From contig JAJTEO010000003.1 of the NCBI GenBank assembly GCA_021300395.1, forward strand, positions 1-64,000: 64,000 nucleotides of DNA, given 5' to 3'. The stretch is from Fluviicola sp. (GTDB lineage Bacteria > Bacteroidota > Bacteroidia > Flavobacteriales_D > Crocinitomicaceae). Position 1 is the first letter of the stretch. Each line of letters starts with the position of its first letter. Positions 30,711-42,800 of the stretch are shown here, in pieces. A program made the position numbers and the translations under genes. Under the pieces are notes generated by a model, which had not been told where the DNA came from, ran no database searches, and was given only the letters and a program-made list of their open reading frames with translations.

Positions 30711-31223
30711 TTACTTTTTAGAGATTTTCAATAATTCCTCATATAATTTTTCTTCATCACCAGGTGCGTAATTATTATGAGAATAAACAATTTCACCATC
30801 CGTATTCACTAAGAAAGTATGTGGAACGTTGTTAACACCCATTGCTCTTTTAAAATCTCCATTTGGATCATAAACAACTAAATATTCCCAACCTTTTCCG
30901 TCAACATAAACCGGAACTTGGCTCATTGTTTTTGTGTCGTCGATTGTTACCGCTACAAGGTTTACTCCTGTTTCAGCTTGCCAATCCGTATATAAATCAT
31001 GAATTGTATTTAATTCTCTTTTACAAGGTGAACACCAAGTTGCCCAGAAACTTACAATAACAGGCCCTTTAAAACCTAATTCAGCCATGTTAACTGATTT
31101 ACCGTCCATTGTTTTTAATTCAACTGATGGTAATTTTTTAACATCTAATACATGTTTTTCGTCTTGAGAAAATAAAGACATTGAGATTGCTAATCCAAAA
31201 AATATAAGAGCTATTTTTTTCAT
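30711..31223 (-). CDS. TlpA/ResA-like periplasmic thioredoxin
   Basis: Signal peptide; PVIVSFWATWCSPCKRELNTIHDLY; GVNNVPHTFLVNTDGEIVYSH. Confidence 0.93.
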   Translation of the reverse strand: MKKIALIFFGLAISMSLFSQDEKHVLDVKKLPSVELKTMDGKSVNMAELGFKGPVIVSFWATWCSPCKRELNTIHDLYTDWQAETGVNLVAVTIDDTKTMSQVPVYVDGKGWEYLVVYDPNGDFKRAMGVNNVPHTFLVNTDGEIVYSHNNYAPGDEEKLYEELLKISKK

Positions 31224-31517
31224 GTTTATCAAATTTAAATATTCTAAATACAGTTTTCAATAATCCTGCCGAAATCAAAGATAACTTATTTTAGATGGAT
31301 TTTCGATCTAATAATTGAATATTGTATTGTATTCCTAACATTGGTTATTCTGATGTGACTTTTAATTAAATTACAGTAAATCAAGCGATTAAAATGTTTT
31401 TATTTTTTGTGATTATTGATTATTCTTATTTTAAATTTCAATTAGTTTGATAAAAACATGTCTTTTTCAATCATTTTTATTAATATATTTGTTAGACATC
31501 ATTAAAACTAGATAATT

Positions 31518-32246
31518 ATGAAACAAATTTTACTTAATGCGTTTGCTATATTAGGAATTGCTTTTTTGAGCGTTGCACAAGATGGTATTGCAATTAAAAT
31601 CGTTGGAGATAATACAGATTATTCTTCAGGACATGCACCTTATGTTGTAGCTGGAACAATTGGAAATGAAATCATAGTTGATTTTGAAATTGAAAACACA
31701 ACTGGGAACGGTGTAACATATAGAATTTCTAGATTGAAAGATGGAAATGTACCAAGTGATTGGACAAATATGGTTTGTGTAGGGACATCTTGTTTTCCTA
31801 ATTCGAATAACAATCCATACTGTACACCTTCAAATTCTCCATTAGTATTAGCAAATGCTGCAGTTGCAGAAATGCCTTTTCATATTAACCCTAATTCTGT
31901 AGCAACAGGAGCAACTTTTACTTTGTATGTAGGTACTGATTGTAGTTCATATGTAGATTCAGTGAAAGTTAGAGTTGATGCAACAGCTTCAATAAAAGAT
32001 GTAAAACAAAACCCAAGCTTCTCAATGTTTCCAAATCCATCTGATGAATTTGTTTCTATTCAAATGAATAATTTAGAAAAAGGATTGGTTAAAGTAGTTG
32101 ATTTATTAGGGAATATAATTTACTCTGAATCTATCATCACGTCATCAAAAATTAACACTTCAGATTTCAAAAATGGAGTTTACTTCGTTACAATTGAAAC
32201 GGAAGGAATAAAATTAGCAAGTAGAAAATTGGTGGTAAGACATTAA
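31518..32246 (+). CDS. Secreted protein with T9SS type A C-terminal signal
   Basis: Signal peptide; FSMFPNPSDEFVSIQMNNLEKGLVKVVDLLGNII...GVYFVTIETEGIKLASRKLVV. Confidence 0.85.
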   Translation: MKQILLNAFAILGIAFLSVAQDGIAIKIVGDNTDYSSGHAPYVVAGTIGNEIIVDFEIENTTGNGVTYRISRLKDGNVPSDWTNMVCVGTSCFPNSNNNPYCTPSNSPLVLANAAVAEMPFHINPNSVATGATFTLYVGTDCSSYVDSVKVRVDATASIKDVKQNPSFSMFPNPSDEFVSIQMNNLEKGLVKVVDLLGNIIYSESIITSSKINTSDFKNGVYFVTIETEGIKLASRKLVVRH

Positions 32247-32270
32247 TAGTTTTCAACTATACACTATTGA

Positions 32271-32300
32271 AAGAGGCTTTTTAGGAGGCCTCTTTTTTTG
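32271..32300 (+). terminator. Terminator
   Basis: agaggctttttaggaggcctcttttttt. Confidence 0.65.
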
Positions 32301-32334
32301 TTTTATCTTATTATCTTTGAAGCAATAATTAAAA

Positions 32335-34665
32335 TTGAAGACACTTTCACTTCCATATCAAAAAGCAATTAGTGCATCGATCGAAGCATCGGAGGTGATT
32401 ATGAATTTTTATTCTAATGGTTTCAATTCACAATATAAAAGCGATGGTTCTCCAGTTACAGAAGCAGATTTTGCTTCTTCAAAAGTGATTTTAAAATATC
32501 TTGAAGAAACAAATATTCCCGTACTAGGAGAAGAAAGTGAACATCAACATTTTGATATTCGTAAAAATTGGACATTAAATTGGTGTGTTGATCCTTTAGA
32601 TGGAACAAAAGAATACATCAAACGCAATGGGGAATTTGCAGTAAACATCGCCTTGATTGAAAATGAAATTGCCATTTTTGGTGTTATTGCATGGCCAGTT
32701 GAAAGGAAAGTACTTTTTGGAGGAAAGGAAATAGGTGCTTTTATCGTTTCTTTCGATGAAATACACCAATCTGAAAAATGGATTAAATTAGTAGCACAAG
32801 ATTCTATTAATTCTCCTATTGTGATGGCAACTTCCAGAACACCACATTCTGGAGCATCTGCAGAATTTATTGAATCGTTAAAAAAAGAATATTCTGAAAT
32901 TGATTTTCTAAAAAAAGGCAGTGCTTTAAAATTCTTTGATTTAGCTACAGGATCTGCTGATATCTATCCTCGTTTTGCCCCAACAATGGAATGGGATATA
33001 GCTGCAGGTCAAGCAATTTTAGAAGCTGTAGGCGGAACAGTTTGTTCTGTTGAAACAGGAAAACCATTAACGTATAACAAAGAAAACTTATTTAATCCCT
33101 TCTTTGTCGCAAAAACGAAGGCTTTGTTGCCCTTTCTTTTCTGTTTATTCTTTTTTGCAGGATTTTCGCAACAAAACTTAATGCCTTTGAACAGCTATTT
33201 TAAAGATAAAATTTATTCACCTTTAAAAGGTAAGCCTTATAACAATGGTTCATTTTTACCTGTTTCACAGAAAGAATACGATTTAGAATCCTTAAATGCT
33301 GATACATCTCTACAATATTTCGATTTTACAGAATTAATGCTCAAACATTATTTAATCGAGGTGAAAGGTGAAGATTTTAACTTTTCTGTTACGCCTTTAC
33401 TGGATCTTTCAAGAGGAAAAAACAGGGAAGATTCAACAGGAACTAAATTTTATCAAAATACAAGAGGACTTCAAATAGAAGGTGATTTATTAAAAACGGT
33501 TTCTTTTTCGACCGCTTTTTACGAAAATCAATCTCTTTTTATTGATTACGAGAGAGCTTATTACAATTCAGTAGGTGAATTATATCCTAATACGAATGGG
33601 ACGTATAGCACTCAAAATGCCGTAATTCCAGGAGCAGCAAGGACAAAACCTTTTAAAGGAAATGGATTTGATTATGCTTATGCAATTGGAAATGTTGTTT
33701 ATTCGCCTTTCAAAAAGTTACAATTTTCTGGAGGAAATAATGCGCATTTCATCGGAGCAGGTCATCGTTCACTCTTATTATCTGACAATAGTATTAATGC
33801 TCCTTATATTCAAGTGAATTACTTTATTTCAAAGCGTTTCTCTTATGTGTTTATGCGCGAAAGGTTATTTAACTTAATGCGTCGACCAATTAAAACTACA
33901 GATGAAGCATATTATGAACCAAAAGGATATTCAGTAAATTATTTAACGTTTAAACCTACGGAATCTATATCCTTAAGTGTTTTTGATGGAATCATATGGA
34001 GCAAAGGAGATTCTGTTTCTGCACAGCCTGTGAATCCCTGGTTTTACAATCCAATTCCAGGTTTAACTGAAGCCGCCTATTCTAATAGTAAACAAATGAG
34101 TTCACTTTTAGGTTTGAATTTAGAAGTTATTTTCTTGAAAAATTACCGACTTTATTCTCAAGTTGCAATGTCTAATTTGAATTCAAAACATGTTGGATTT
34201 CAACTAGGAGTTCGAGGATATAATTTTTTCAAGGTAAAGAATTTAATGTTGCAACTAGAATACAATGATGTCCCATCAACTTTATATGCAGCGACAAATA
34301 GAAGATTGAATTACAGTCAATATAATTTACCATTAGCACACACAAAAGGAGCTGGATTTCAGGAATTTATTATTCGATTCAATTATGAATTCAAGCGATT
34401 TTATGTAGATTATAAAACCATCATGTACCAATTAAGAGATTATCAATTAAATTCACTTTTGGCAGTCAATAAGATTCAAGTGATTCAGAATAATCAACTT
34501 TATCATCATCAAATTGAAGCGGGTTATCGCATTAATCGAAAAATAAATTTTACTGCTTTTGTTACTTGGGTAAATCGAAATGATTATGCTCCAATAAACT
34601 TTAAAACGAATTTCATCAATGTTGGAATTCGAACAGGATTAATTAATCATTACAACGATTTTTGA
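32335..34665 (+). CDS. cysQ: Apparent in-frame fusion: CysQ 3'(2'),5'-bisphosphate nucleotidase, internal signal peptide, Wzi/capsule-assembly-like outer-membrane barrel
   Basis: aa 1-~262 CysQ (VDPLDGTKEYIKRNGEFAVNIALI, EWDIAAGQAILEAVGG, LTYNKENLFNPFF), then AKTKALLPFLFCLFFFAGFSQQ signal peptide and barrel (HFIGAGHRSLLLSDNSINAPY). Starts with TTG; in-frame TTG codons at 33124/33127 could start the second protein. Confidence 0.8.
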   Translation: MKTLSLPYQKAISASIEASEVIMNFYSNGFNSQYKSDGSPVTEADFASSKVILKYLEETNIPVLGEESEHQHFDIRKNWTLNWCVDPLDGTKEYIKRNGEFAVNIALIENEIAIFGVIAWPVERKVLFGGKEIGAFIVSFDEIHQSEKWIKLVAQDSINSPIVMATSRTPHSGASAEFIESLKKEYSEIDFLKKGSALKFFDLATGSADIYPRFAPTMEWDIAAGQAILEAVGGTVCSVETGKPLTYNKENLFNPFFVAKTKALLPFLFCLFFFAGFSQQNLMPLNSYFKDKIYSPLKGKPYNNGSFLPVSQKEYDLESLNADTSLQYFDFTELMLKHYLIEVKGEDFNFSVTPLLDLSRGKNREDSTGTKFYQNTRGLQIEGDLLKTVSFSTAFYENQSLFIDYERAYYNSVGELYPNTNGTYSTQNAVIPGAARTKPFKGNGFDYAYAIGNVVYSPFKKLQFSGGNNAHFIGAGHRSLLLSDNSINAPYIQVNYFISKRFSYVFMRERLFNLMRRPIKTTDEAYYEPKGYSVNYLTFKPTESISLSVFDGIIWSKGDSVSAQPVNPWFYNPIPGLTEAAYSNSKQMSSLLGLNLEVIFLKNYRLYSQVAMSNLNSKHVGFQLGVRGYNFFKVKNLMLQLEYNDVPSTLYAATNRRLNYSQYNLPLAHTKGAGFQEFIIRFNYEFKRFYVDYKTIMYQLRDYQLNSLLAVNKIQVIQNNQLYHHQIEAGYRINRKINFTAFVTWVNRNDYAPINFKTNFINVGIRTGLINHYNDF

Positions 34666-34668
34666 TGA

Positions 34669-35958
34669 GGTGGATTAGTTACAGGTTATATTTCAAAAGT
34701 AAATAATGGGAATTACTTTAGAGTTCATGCAATAACAGATTTAGCATATACCCCAATTGATAATCAATATCGAACTGGTTTAGGAGCTTTTGTTGAAACA
34801 CAGTTTGCAAATAAGTGGTTTGTTCGTTTAGCTGCAATTGAAGGGATTGGTAAAATTGACACTTCTTTTTTAGCTCCAAAATCGTATTATTTTGAACGAA
34901 AAAAAGATAGTTTAATTTCCTATTTAGATATTCGAGGACGTGTTTCATTTACTCCGAATCGTGTGTTTAATTTTCAAGCAGGAATTGACAATAATTTTAT
35001 TGGAGAAGGCAATCGTTCGATGCTTTTGAGTGATTATGCTGTTCCAGCTCCTTTTGCTCAAATTAGAACTAAGTTTTGGCGTCTAGAGTATGTAATGTTA
35101 TATCAATTTTACCGTGAGCAAGTAAAGTCACAATGGAAAAACAAATATGCTGCATCACATTATTTGAGTATAAATGCAACAAAATGGTTGAACATGGGTT
35201 TTTTTGAAACGGTTATTTTTCAACCAAAAGACACGACATTAAATAGAGGTTTTGATGCTGAATACCTTAATCCAATTATGTTTTATCGTCCGCAAGAGTA
35301 TTCGATGGGCTCTTCTGACAATATCATTTTAGGTTTCCAAATTTCAGCGAAATATAAAGGTCATACGGTTTATGCTCAAGCAATTTTGGATGAGTTTTCA
35401 TTGTCTGAGTTAAGAAAAAAAACACAGTGGTGGGGTAATAAATATGGAGGTCAATTTGGTATTAAAGGAAGGTTTCAAAATAGGATTGGAGACTTTTTTT
35501 ATAGAACTGAATTTAACACTGCAAGACCCTATACCTATTCTCACTCTTTGTTAATTCAAAACTATGGCAATCAAGGGTATGCTTTAGCAAATCCATATGG
35601 AGGAAGTTTTGCAGAAATTTTAGGAGAATTGAAATGGCAAAAAGCAAACTGGTATATTAAGTTTTTCGCTAATTATTTCCTGAAAGGATTTGACATGGAA
35701 GACGGGCTAAGTTATGGAGGAGATATTTATCAATCCTATAATAATCGACCTTATGAATATTATAATAAAATTGGTCAAGGCTTTGGTAATAATGGTGCTA
35801 GAATAATTCTTTCAGCTGCCTATAAATTAGATACTTCAACAAATCTTCAAGTATTTTTAGAAAATCACATTCGAACAAATAATTACTTAAAAGAACCAGA
35901 TTATTATTTTATTATTGGAATTAGAAGTTGTTTATGGAATGATTACCGAAATTATTAG
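34669..35958 (+). pseudogene. Second Wzi-like outer-membrane barrel, N-terminally truncated (no signal peptide; directly after TGATGA, same frame)
   Basis: Open frame from 34669: GGLVTGYISKVNNGNYFRVHAITDLAYTP...AGIDNNFIGEGNRSMLLSDYAVPAPF, paralogous to the preceding barrel; first ATG only at 34963, inside the domain. Confidence 0.7.
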
Positions 35959-36240
35959 GTGATATTTTTATAAACGTTTAATATTCATGTGTTAAATATT
36001 TTTTTTAATTAAACAATTTTAAACTAAAAGCGTTAAGTTAACTGGTTGTTTTACAGTAGTTTTTTTCTATTTGTATTGTATAAAACACAAGTTTTCAATA
36101 ATATAGATAGAGATTAAAATAAAATAAATTAAATTAATAGTGAAAATATTAATTAACTTTCTTAATTTTGTGTTTATAACTATTATAATAAGCTAATATA
36201 CTATACTTTACACTACGTTATGCGTTTACTGTCTACTGCT

Positions 36241-36263
36241 GATAATCTGTGCTATAGATTATC
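36241..36263. promoter_or_regulatory. Palindrome GATAATCT-N7-AGATTATC in the leader of the adhesin gene cluster
   Basis: Perfect 8-bp arms in an AT-rich intergenic region upstream of 36399. Confidence 0.35.
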
Positions 36264-36398
36264 CAATTTAATTAAAGATGACATTAAAAGGGATGTTAAT
36301 CTTTATCTAGAAATTTTTTTGAATATTTTCAAAAATAATTTTCAATCTCTAAAAGTTACAAACTTACTTTCACCTAATCGTTCAAATCAATATTCAAA

Positions 36399-36821
36399 AT
36401 GAAAATTAATTTATTTCAAAGACTTTCTGTAAAAGTTTTGTTTGTTTTCAGCATGTTCATATCTATGAATACATTTTCACAAAATGTTGGTGAGGGTGAA
36501 TTATTGACTGAAAGTAGTTTAGAAAATTCAATTAAGGATAATATTGAAAAAGGTTTAAAACCTGACAATAATATTTACATTAATCATCATTTCATGATGG
36601 ATATTTCTGAGAAAAAAGTTTCAGATAATATTCTACTTGGGAGTATTAAAAAACTTCCGAATGTCATAGATGCAACACTATTAGGTGAAAGTTTGATAGT
36701 GGTTACCAGGATGAATGTTAAAATATTGCCATCTATAAAACAACAGTTATCAGATCTTAACATTTCGTTAGTTTCAGATTACAAATTATACTTCAAATCA
36801 TCTAAAGTATCTACACACTAG
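36399..36821 (+). CDS. Small secreted hypothetical protein
   Basis: Signal peptide MKINLFQRLSVKVLFVFSMFISMNTFSQ; stops 4 bp before the adhesin ORF. Confidence 0.7.
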   Translation: MKINLFQRLSVKVLFVFSMFISMNTFSQNVGEGELLTESSLENSIKDNIEKGLKPDNNIYINHHFMMDISEKKVSDNILLGSIKKLPNVIDATLLGESLIVVTRMNVKILPSIKQQLSDLNISLVSDYKLYFKSSKVSTH

Positions 36822-36825
36822 TACA

Positions 36826-39800
36826 ATGAATAATATTTATAACAACTTGAAAAAATTATCCGTATTAGGCTTCTTTTTTCAAATCGCATTTTTCTCTTTC
36901 TCTCAAGAAACTTGTTCCACAGCAATACCAATTACAGATTTGACTGGTGCCGTTTGTGCATCAACATCTCCTGGAACTTTAAATGACGGTGTAGATTTTG
37001 GATGCGAAGATGGTCTAATAGAGACATACTTTAAATTTGTTGCTCAAGGCGCAAATGCTACAATTTCTGTAACATCAGATACAAACTGGGATCCAGAATT
37101 GTTAGTGATTGGTTCTAGTAATAATACATGTGGCGGTACTTTGTCACTTGTTGCAGGTTCTTGTGTTGACCCTGGAAATAATTCTTCTTCAGCTTCAGTA
37201 TCATTAACGAATTTAGTCACTGGTAATACTTATTGGATAGTAATATCTAGTGGTGATGAGAAGACAGCCGGAACATTAACCGCTTGTGTTACAAATCCTG
37301 CAGCTCCATCTAATGACGCTCCCTGTAGTGCGACATCATTAACTGTTAATCCAAACTTAACATGTACGACACAAACAGCAGGTACTGTTGCAAATGCATC
37401 TGCTTCAGGAATTTCTTTGGGAAGCTGTTTTGGTACTGCTGATGACGATGTTTGGTTCAGCTTTATTGCAACGAATACAACTCATTATTTTTCATTAAAT
37501 AATGTTGCAGGTTCAGTAACCGATTTGTATCATTCTGTTTATAGCGGTACTTGTGGTGCATTGGGTACAGAGCTACTTTGTAGTGATCCAAATTCTAGTA
37601 CACTTACTGGATTAACAATTGGAAATACTTACTATATTAGGGTTTATACATATTCTTCTACTGGAGGTCAGACAACTACTTTTAATGCTTGTATAACTTC
37701 ACCACCACCACCACCTTCAAATGATGAACCATGTTCTGCAGTTTCATTAACTGTTAATTCATCTTGTGTATATACTTCTTCAACGTTGGTTAACGCCACA
37801 GCAACTACAGGAGTTCCTGCACCAGGTTGTGCTTCATACTCATCATCAGAAGATGTTTGGTTTACAGCAGTTGTACCTGCAAGTGGATTGCTTACGGTTA
37901 ACACGCTTGAAGGGACAACTACAGATTCAGGTATGGCTTTTTATACAGGAACATGTGGATCTTTAACATTATTAGAATGTGATGATGATGATAGTGAGAA
38001 TGGTTCAATGTCAAAAATTGTAAGAACAGGTTTAACTCCTGGATCTACTATCTTTATAAGATTTTGGGATTACGCAGGTGGTACAGGTACATTTAGTATT
38101 TGTGCTTCTGAACCAATACCTCCCACAAACAATGATTGTGCAGGTGCTATAACATTAACTTCTAATACATCTTGTATAACAACAACTGGAACAACTGCAA
38201 ATGCAACACAAACTTTAGCAGGTTGTTCAGGAAATGCTGATGACGATGTTTGGTTTAAATTTGTAGCTACAAGTACTTCTCAAGATGTTACTGTTGTAGG
38301 TTCTTCTGGTTTCGACCCTGTTCTTCAAGTGTTTTCAGTTTCTTGTGCTGGAACATCATTGATGTGTACAGATGATAATTATGGAGACGGAACAACTGAG
38401 ATATCTAATTTAACAGGTTTAACAATAGGAAATACGTATTGGGTTAGAGTTTATGATTATGGTACTTCTGCAACGACGTCTACTTTTACTATTTGTGTTA
38501 CAGAAGGTTTAGTAGCTCCATCAATGCCTGCTTGTAGTGGAAATGTTCCAGCAGGTGAAGCATGTTCAACTGCAACACCAATTTGTAATTTTGACGGTTA
38601 TTGTGGAAATACATCAGGTTCATACACGGTAGATACATGGTCTAATTTGACTTCTGCATTTTGTGGTTCCTTAGAGAATGATTCCTATATAACATTTGTT
38701 GCCTCTGCAACAACTATGAACTTTTATGTATGGGAAACATCTACAGTGACAAATAAAGGTATTCAAATTATGGTTTTTGAAACTACAGCATGTGGTTCAG
38801 GATCCGTAACCCAAAAAAGTTGTTGGAATTTAGGAGCCTATACTCCAGGACCTACTTTAGTAACAACGACAGGATTAACAGTCGGGAATACATATTATAT
38901 TCTAGTTGATGGTTATGCAGGTGATATTTGTGATTATGTGATTGGACTTCCTGCTGGAGGTGGTGGAGTAGCTTTACCTGTTTCAGTAAGCCCTTCTTCA
39001 AGCACAATTTGTTTAGGTTCTCCTATTACTTTGACAGCATCAGGAGGAGACGGGACATACAACTGGTCAACTTCACCTAACGTTGCAGATTTGAACGCTA
39101 CAAATACAGCCTCAGTAATTGCTTCACCAGGTACTGTTGGATCTAAAACTTATACTGTAACTTCTAATTCAGGGCCATCAAATTGCCCATCTTCGACTTC
39201 TGCATCTTCTACGATTACAGTTGTTGGTTTACCAACAGCAACAGCAGGTGGTACACAAACTATTTGTTCAAATGGAACCGCAACTATAAGTGGCGCTAGT
39301 TCAAGCAATGGAACAATCTTATGGACAGAGAATGGAGCAGGAAGTATTACTTCAGGTTCAACAACGTTAACACCTGTTTATACAGCTGCCGCAGGCGATG
39401 CTGGAAATACAGTAACATTAACCATGACTGTTACAAGTGCAAATGGATGTGGAACAGCAACAGCTTCTTACAGTGTAGTTGTAGATCCTCTTCCAACAGC
39501 AGTTTCAGGTGGAACACAAACCATATGTTCAAACGGAACAGCAACAGTAAGTGGCGCTAGTTCAAGCAACGGAACAATTTTATGGACAGAGAATGGAGCA
39601 GGAAGTATTACTTCAGGTTCAACAACGTTAACACCTGTTTATACAGCAGCAGCTGGAGATGCAGGGAATACGGTTACTTTAACAATGACTGTTACTAGTA
39701 ATAATAGTTGTTCGCCTCAAACAGCAACAGCGACTTATTCGGTAATTGTAAACCCTTTACCAACAGCAATAGCAGGTGGTACACAAACTATTTGTTCAAA

Positions 39801-42800
39801 TGGAACAGCAACAGTAAGTGGCGCTAGTTCAAGCAACGGAACAATTTTATGGACAGAGAATGGAACTGGAAGTATTACATCCGGAGCAACTACATTAACA
39901 CCAGTTTATACAGCGGCAGCCGGTGATGCAGGAAACACCGTTACTTTAACAATGACGGTTACAAGTACTATCGCTTGTACACCAGCAATGACAGCAACGG
40001 CTACATACTCTGTAGTAGTTAATGCTTTGCCTTCATTTTCTACAATAGGAACTTCACCTTCAACTTGTAATGGAACAGACGGAAATATAGTAATAACAGG
40101 TTTAAATAACTCTGTAAATTATAATTTGACATATTTTGATGATGCAGTTCAAGTAGGTCCAACGTTAGTAACTACGAATGGTTCGGGTCAATTAACAATA
40201 TCGACCTTAAATGCAGGTTCTTATGATAATTTCACAATTCAATTAGTATCTTCAGGTTGTTCTTCAACAGTTTCTACTGCAGTTAATTTAGCTAATCCAG
40301 GAGCACCAAATGTAAATGATATTTCTAATCAGTTATTATGTAACTCAACATACACTTTGCCAGCAATTACTGGAACATCACTTACTGTAAATGCTCACTA
40401 TTATACAGGAATAAACGGAACAGGTACTCAATTAAATCCAGGTAATATCATAACTGTAACACCAGGTCAAGATACTACTATTTATATTTATGATTTCAGT
40501 GGTGTATGTAATGACCAAGAAAACTTTACAATTACTGTTGATGCTTTACCAACTGCAGTAGCAGGTGGTTCACAAACAATTTGTTCAAATGGAACAGCAA
40601 CTGTAAGTGGAGCGAGTTCAAGTAATGGAACAATTTTATGGACTGAAAACGGAGCGGGAAGTATTACTTCAGGATCAACTACATTGACACCAATTTATAC
40701 TCCTTCAGCTGGAGATGCAGGTAATGCTGTTACCTTAACTATGACAGTGACAAGTAATAATGCTTGTTCTCCACAAACAGCTACAGCAAATTATACTGTT
40801 AATGTAACTCCACTACCAACTGCAAGTGCAGGAGGATCTCAAACAATTTGTTCAAACGGAACAGCAACTGTAACTGGAGCGAGTTCAAGTAATGGTAATA
40901 TCTTATGGACTCATAATGGTGCAGGGTCATTAACAAATGCAACTACAAATTCACCTACTTATACTCCTGTTTTAGCTGATGCAGGTAATACTGTTACATT
41001 AACGATGACAGTAACAAGTACAATTGCTTGTTCACCAGCAATAACGGCTACTGCAAATTATACTATAATCATTAATCCTTTACCGGTTTCAACAGCAGGT
41101 GGAACAGGAACTGAAACGATTTGTTCAAATGGGACCTCAACTGTTTCAGGAGCGTCAGCTTCTAATGGAACAATATTATGGACGCATGATGGTTTAGGTT
41201 CATTAAGTAACACTACTTCTCTAACACCTACATATTCAGCAGTTTCTGGTGATGAAGGAAATACAGTTACATTAACAATGACTGTAACTAGTACAAATGC
41301 ATGTGCACCTCAGACAGCAGTTTCTACATTTACCGTAATTGTTGATCCTTTACCAACAGCAAGTGCTGGAGGAACACAAACAATTTGTTCAAATGGAACA
41401 GCAACAGTTTCGGGAGCAACAGCTTCAAACGGAACTATTGCATGGACAGAGAATGGAACAGGAACAATAACTAGTGGTTCAGCATCATTAACACCAACAT
41501 ATACTTCAAATGTTGGAGATGCAGGAAATACAGTTACATTAACGATGACGGTAACAAGTAATAATACATGTGGTTCAGCATCTGCAATTGCTACCTATAC
41601 AATAAATGTTAATCCTTTACCAACAGCAAGTGCTGGTGGAAGTCAAACAATTTGTGAAAATGGGACGGCAACAGTTTCAGGGGCGGCATCAAGTAACGGA
41701 TCTATCTTATGGACTCATGATGGTTTAGGTTCATTAATTGATGCAACAACATTGACACCAACTTATACGGCAGTATCTGGAGATGCAGGAAATACTATTA
41801 CATTAACAATGACTGTAACAAGTACTATAGCATGTACTCCGGCAATAACTGATTTTTCTACCTATACAATTAACGTTAATCCTTTACCAACAGCGACAGC
41901 AGGAGGTACTCAGACGATTTGTGAAAATGGTGCCGCAACAGTAAGTGGTGCTTCGTCGACAAATGGTACTATCTTCTGGACTCATGATGGAACAGGAACA
42001 ATTACAGATGAAACTACATTAACACCAACATATACAGCAGCAGCTGGAGATGCTGGTAATACAGTTACATTAACAATGACTGTAACGAGTTCAAATGCAT
42101 GTGCATCACAAACTGCAACAGCAATATATACCGTAAATGTAGATCAATTGCCAACAGCTACAGCAGGAGGAACATCAACAATTTGTGAGAATGGAACAGC
42201 AATAGTAAGTGGAGCAAGTTCAACAAATGGTACGATTGCATGGACAGAAAATGGAACTGGATCAATTACATCAGGAGCGACAACATTAGCACCTGTTTAT
42301 ACAGCGGCATCAGGAGATGCAGGAAATACAGTTACATTAACAATGACAGTTACTAGTACAAATGCATGTGCATCACAGACAGCAACTGCGACGTATTCAG
42401 TAATCGTAGATCCATTACCAACAGCGACAGCAGGAGGAACATCAACAATTTGTGAGAATGGAACAGCAACAGTAAGTGGAGCAAGTTCAACAAATGGTAC
42501 GATTGCATGGACAGAAAATGGAGCTGGATCAATTACATCAGGAGCGACAACATTAGCACCTGTTTATACAGCAGCAGCTGGAGATGCAGGAAATACAGTT
42601 ACGTTAACAATGACAGTTACGAGTACAAATGCTTGTGCTTCACAAACAGCAACAGCAACATATTCAGTAATTGTAAATCCATTACCAACTGCGATAGCAG
42701 GGGGAACAACTACAATTTGTTCAAATGAAACAGCAACAGTAAGTGGCGCGTCTTCAGCTAATGGAACTATTTCTTGGGTAGAAAATGGAGCTGGATCAAT

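Noticed and set aside
34718-34948. Minus-strand ORF between the two barrel ORFs
   Set aside because: Antisense to the open frame of the truncated second barrel
36220-36402. 60-aa ORF in the adhesin leader
   Set aside because: No domain, AT-rich leader, overlaps the next start; probably not coding
37668-37904. Minus-strand ORF inside the adhesin N-terminus
   Set aside because: Antisense to a strongly supported CDS, no recognisable domain
39321-39560. Plus-strand ORF MDREWSRKYYFRFNN... inside the adhesin (and the similar 42507-42728)
   Set aside because: Alternate-frame translations of the adhesin repeat; they recur because the DNA repeat recurs, not because they are genes
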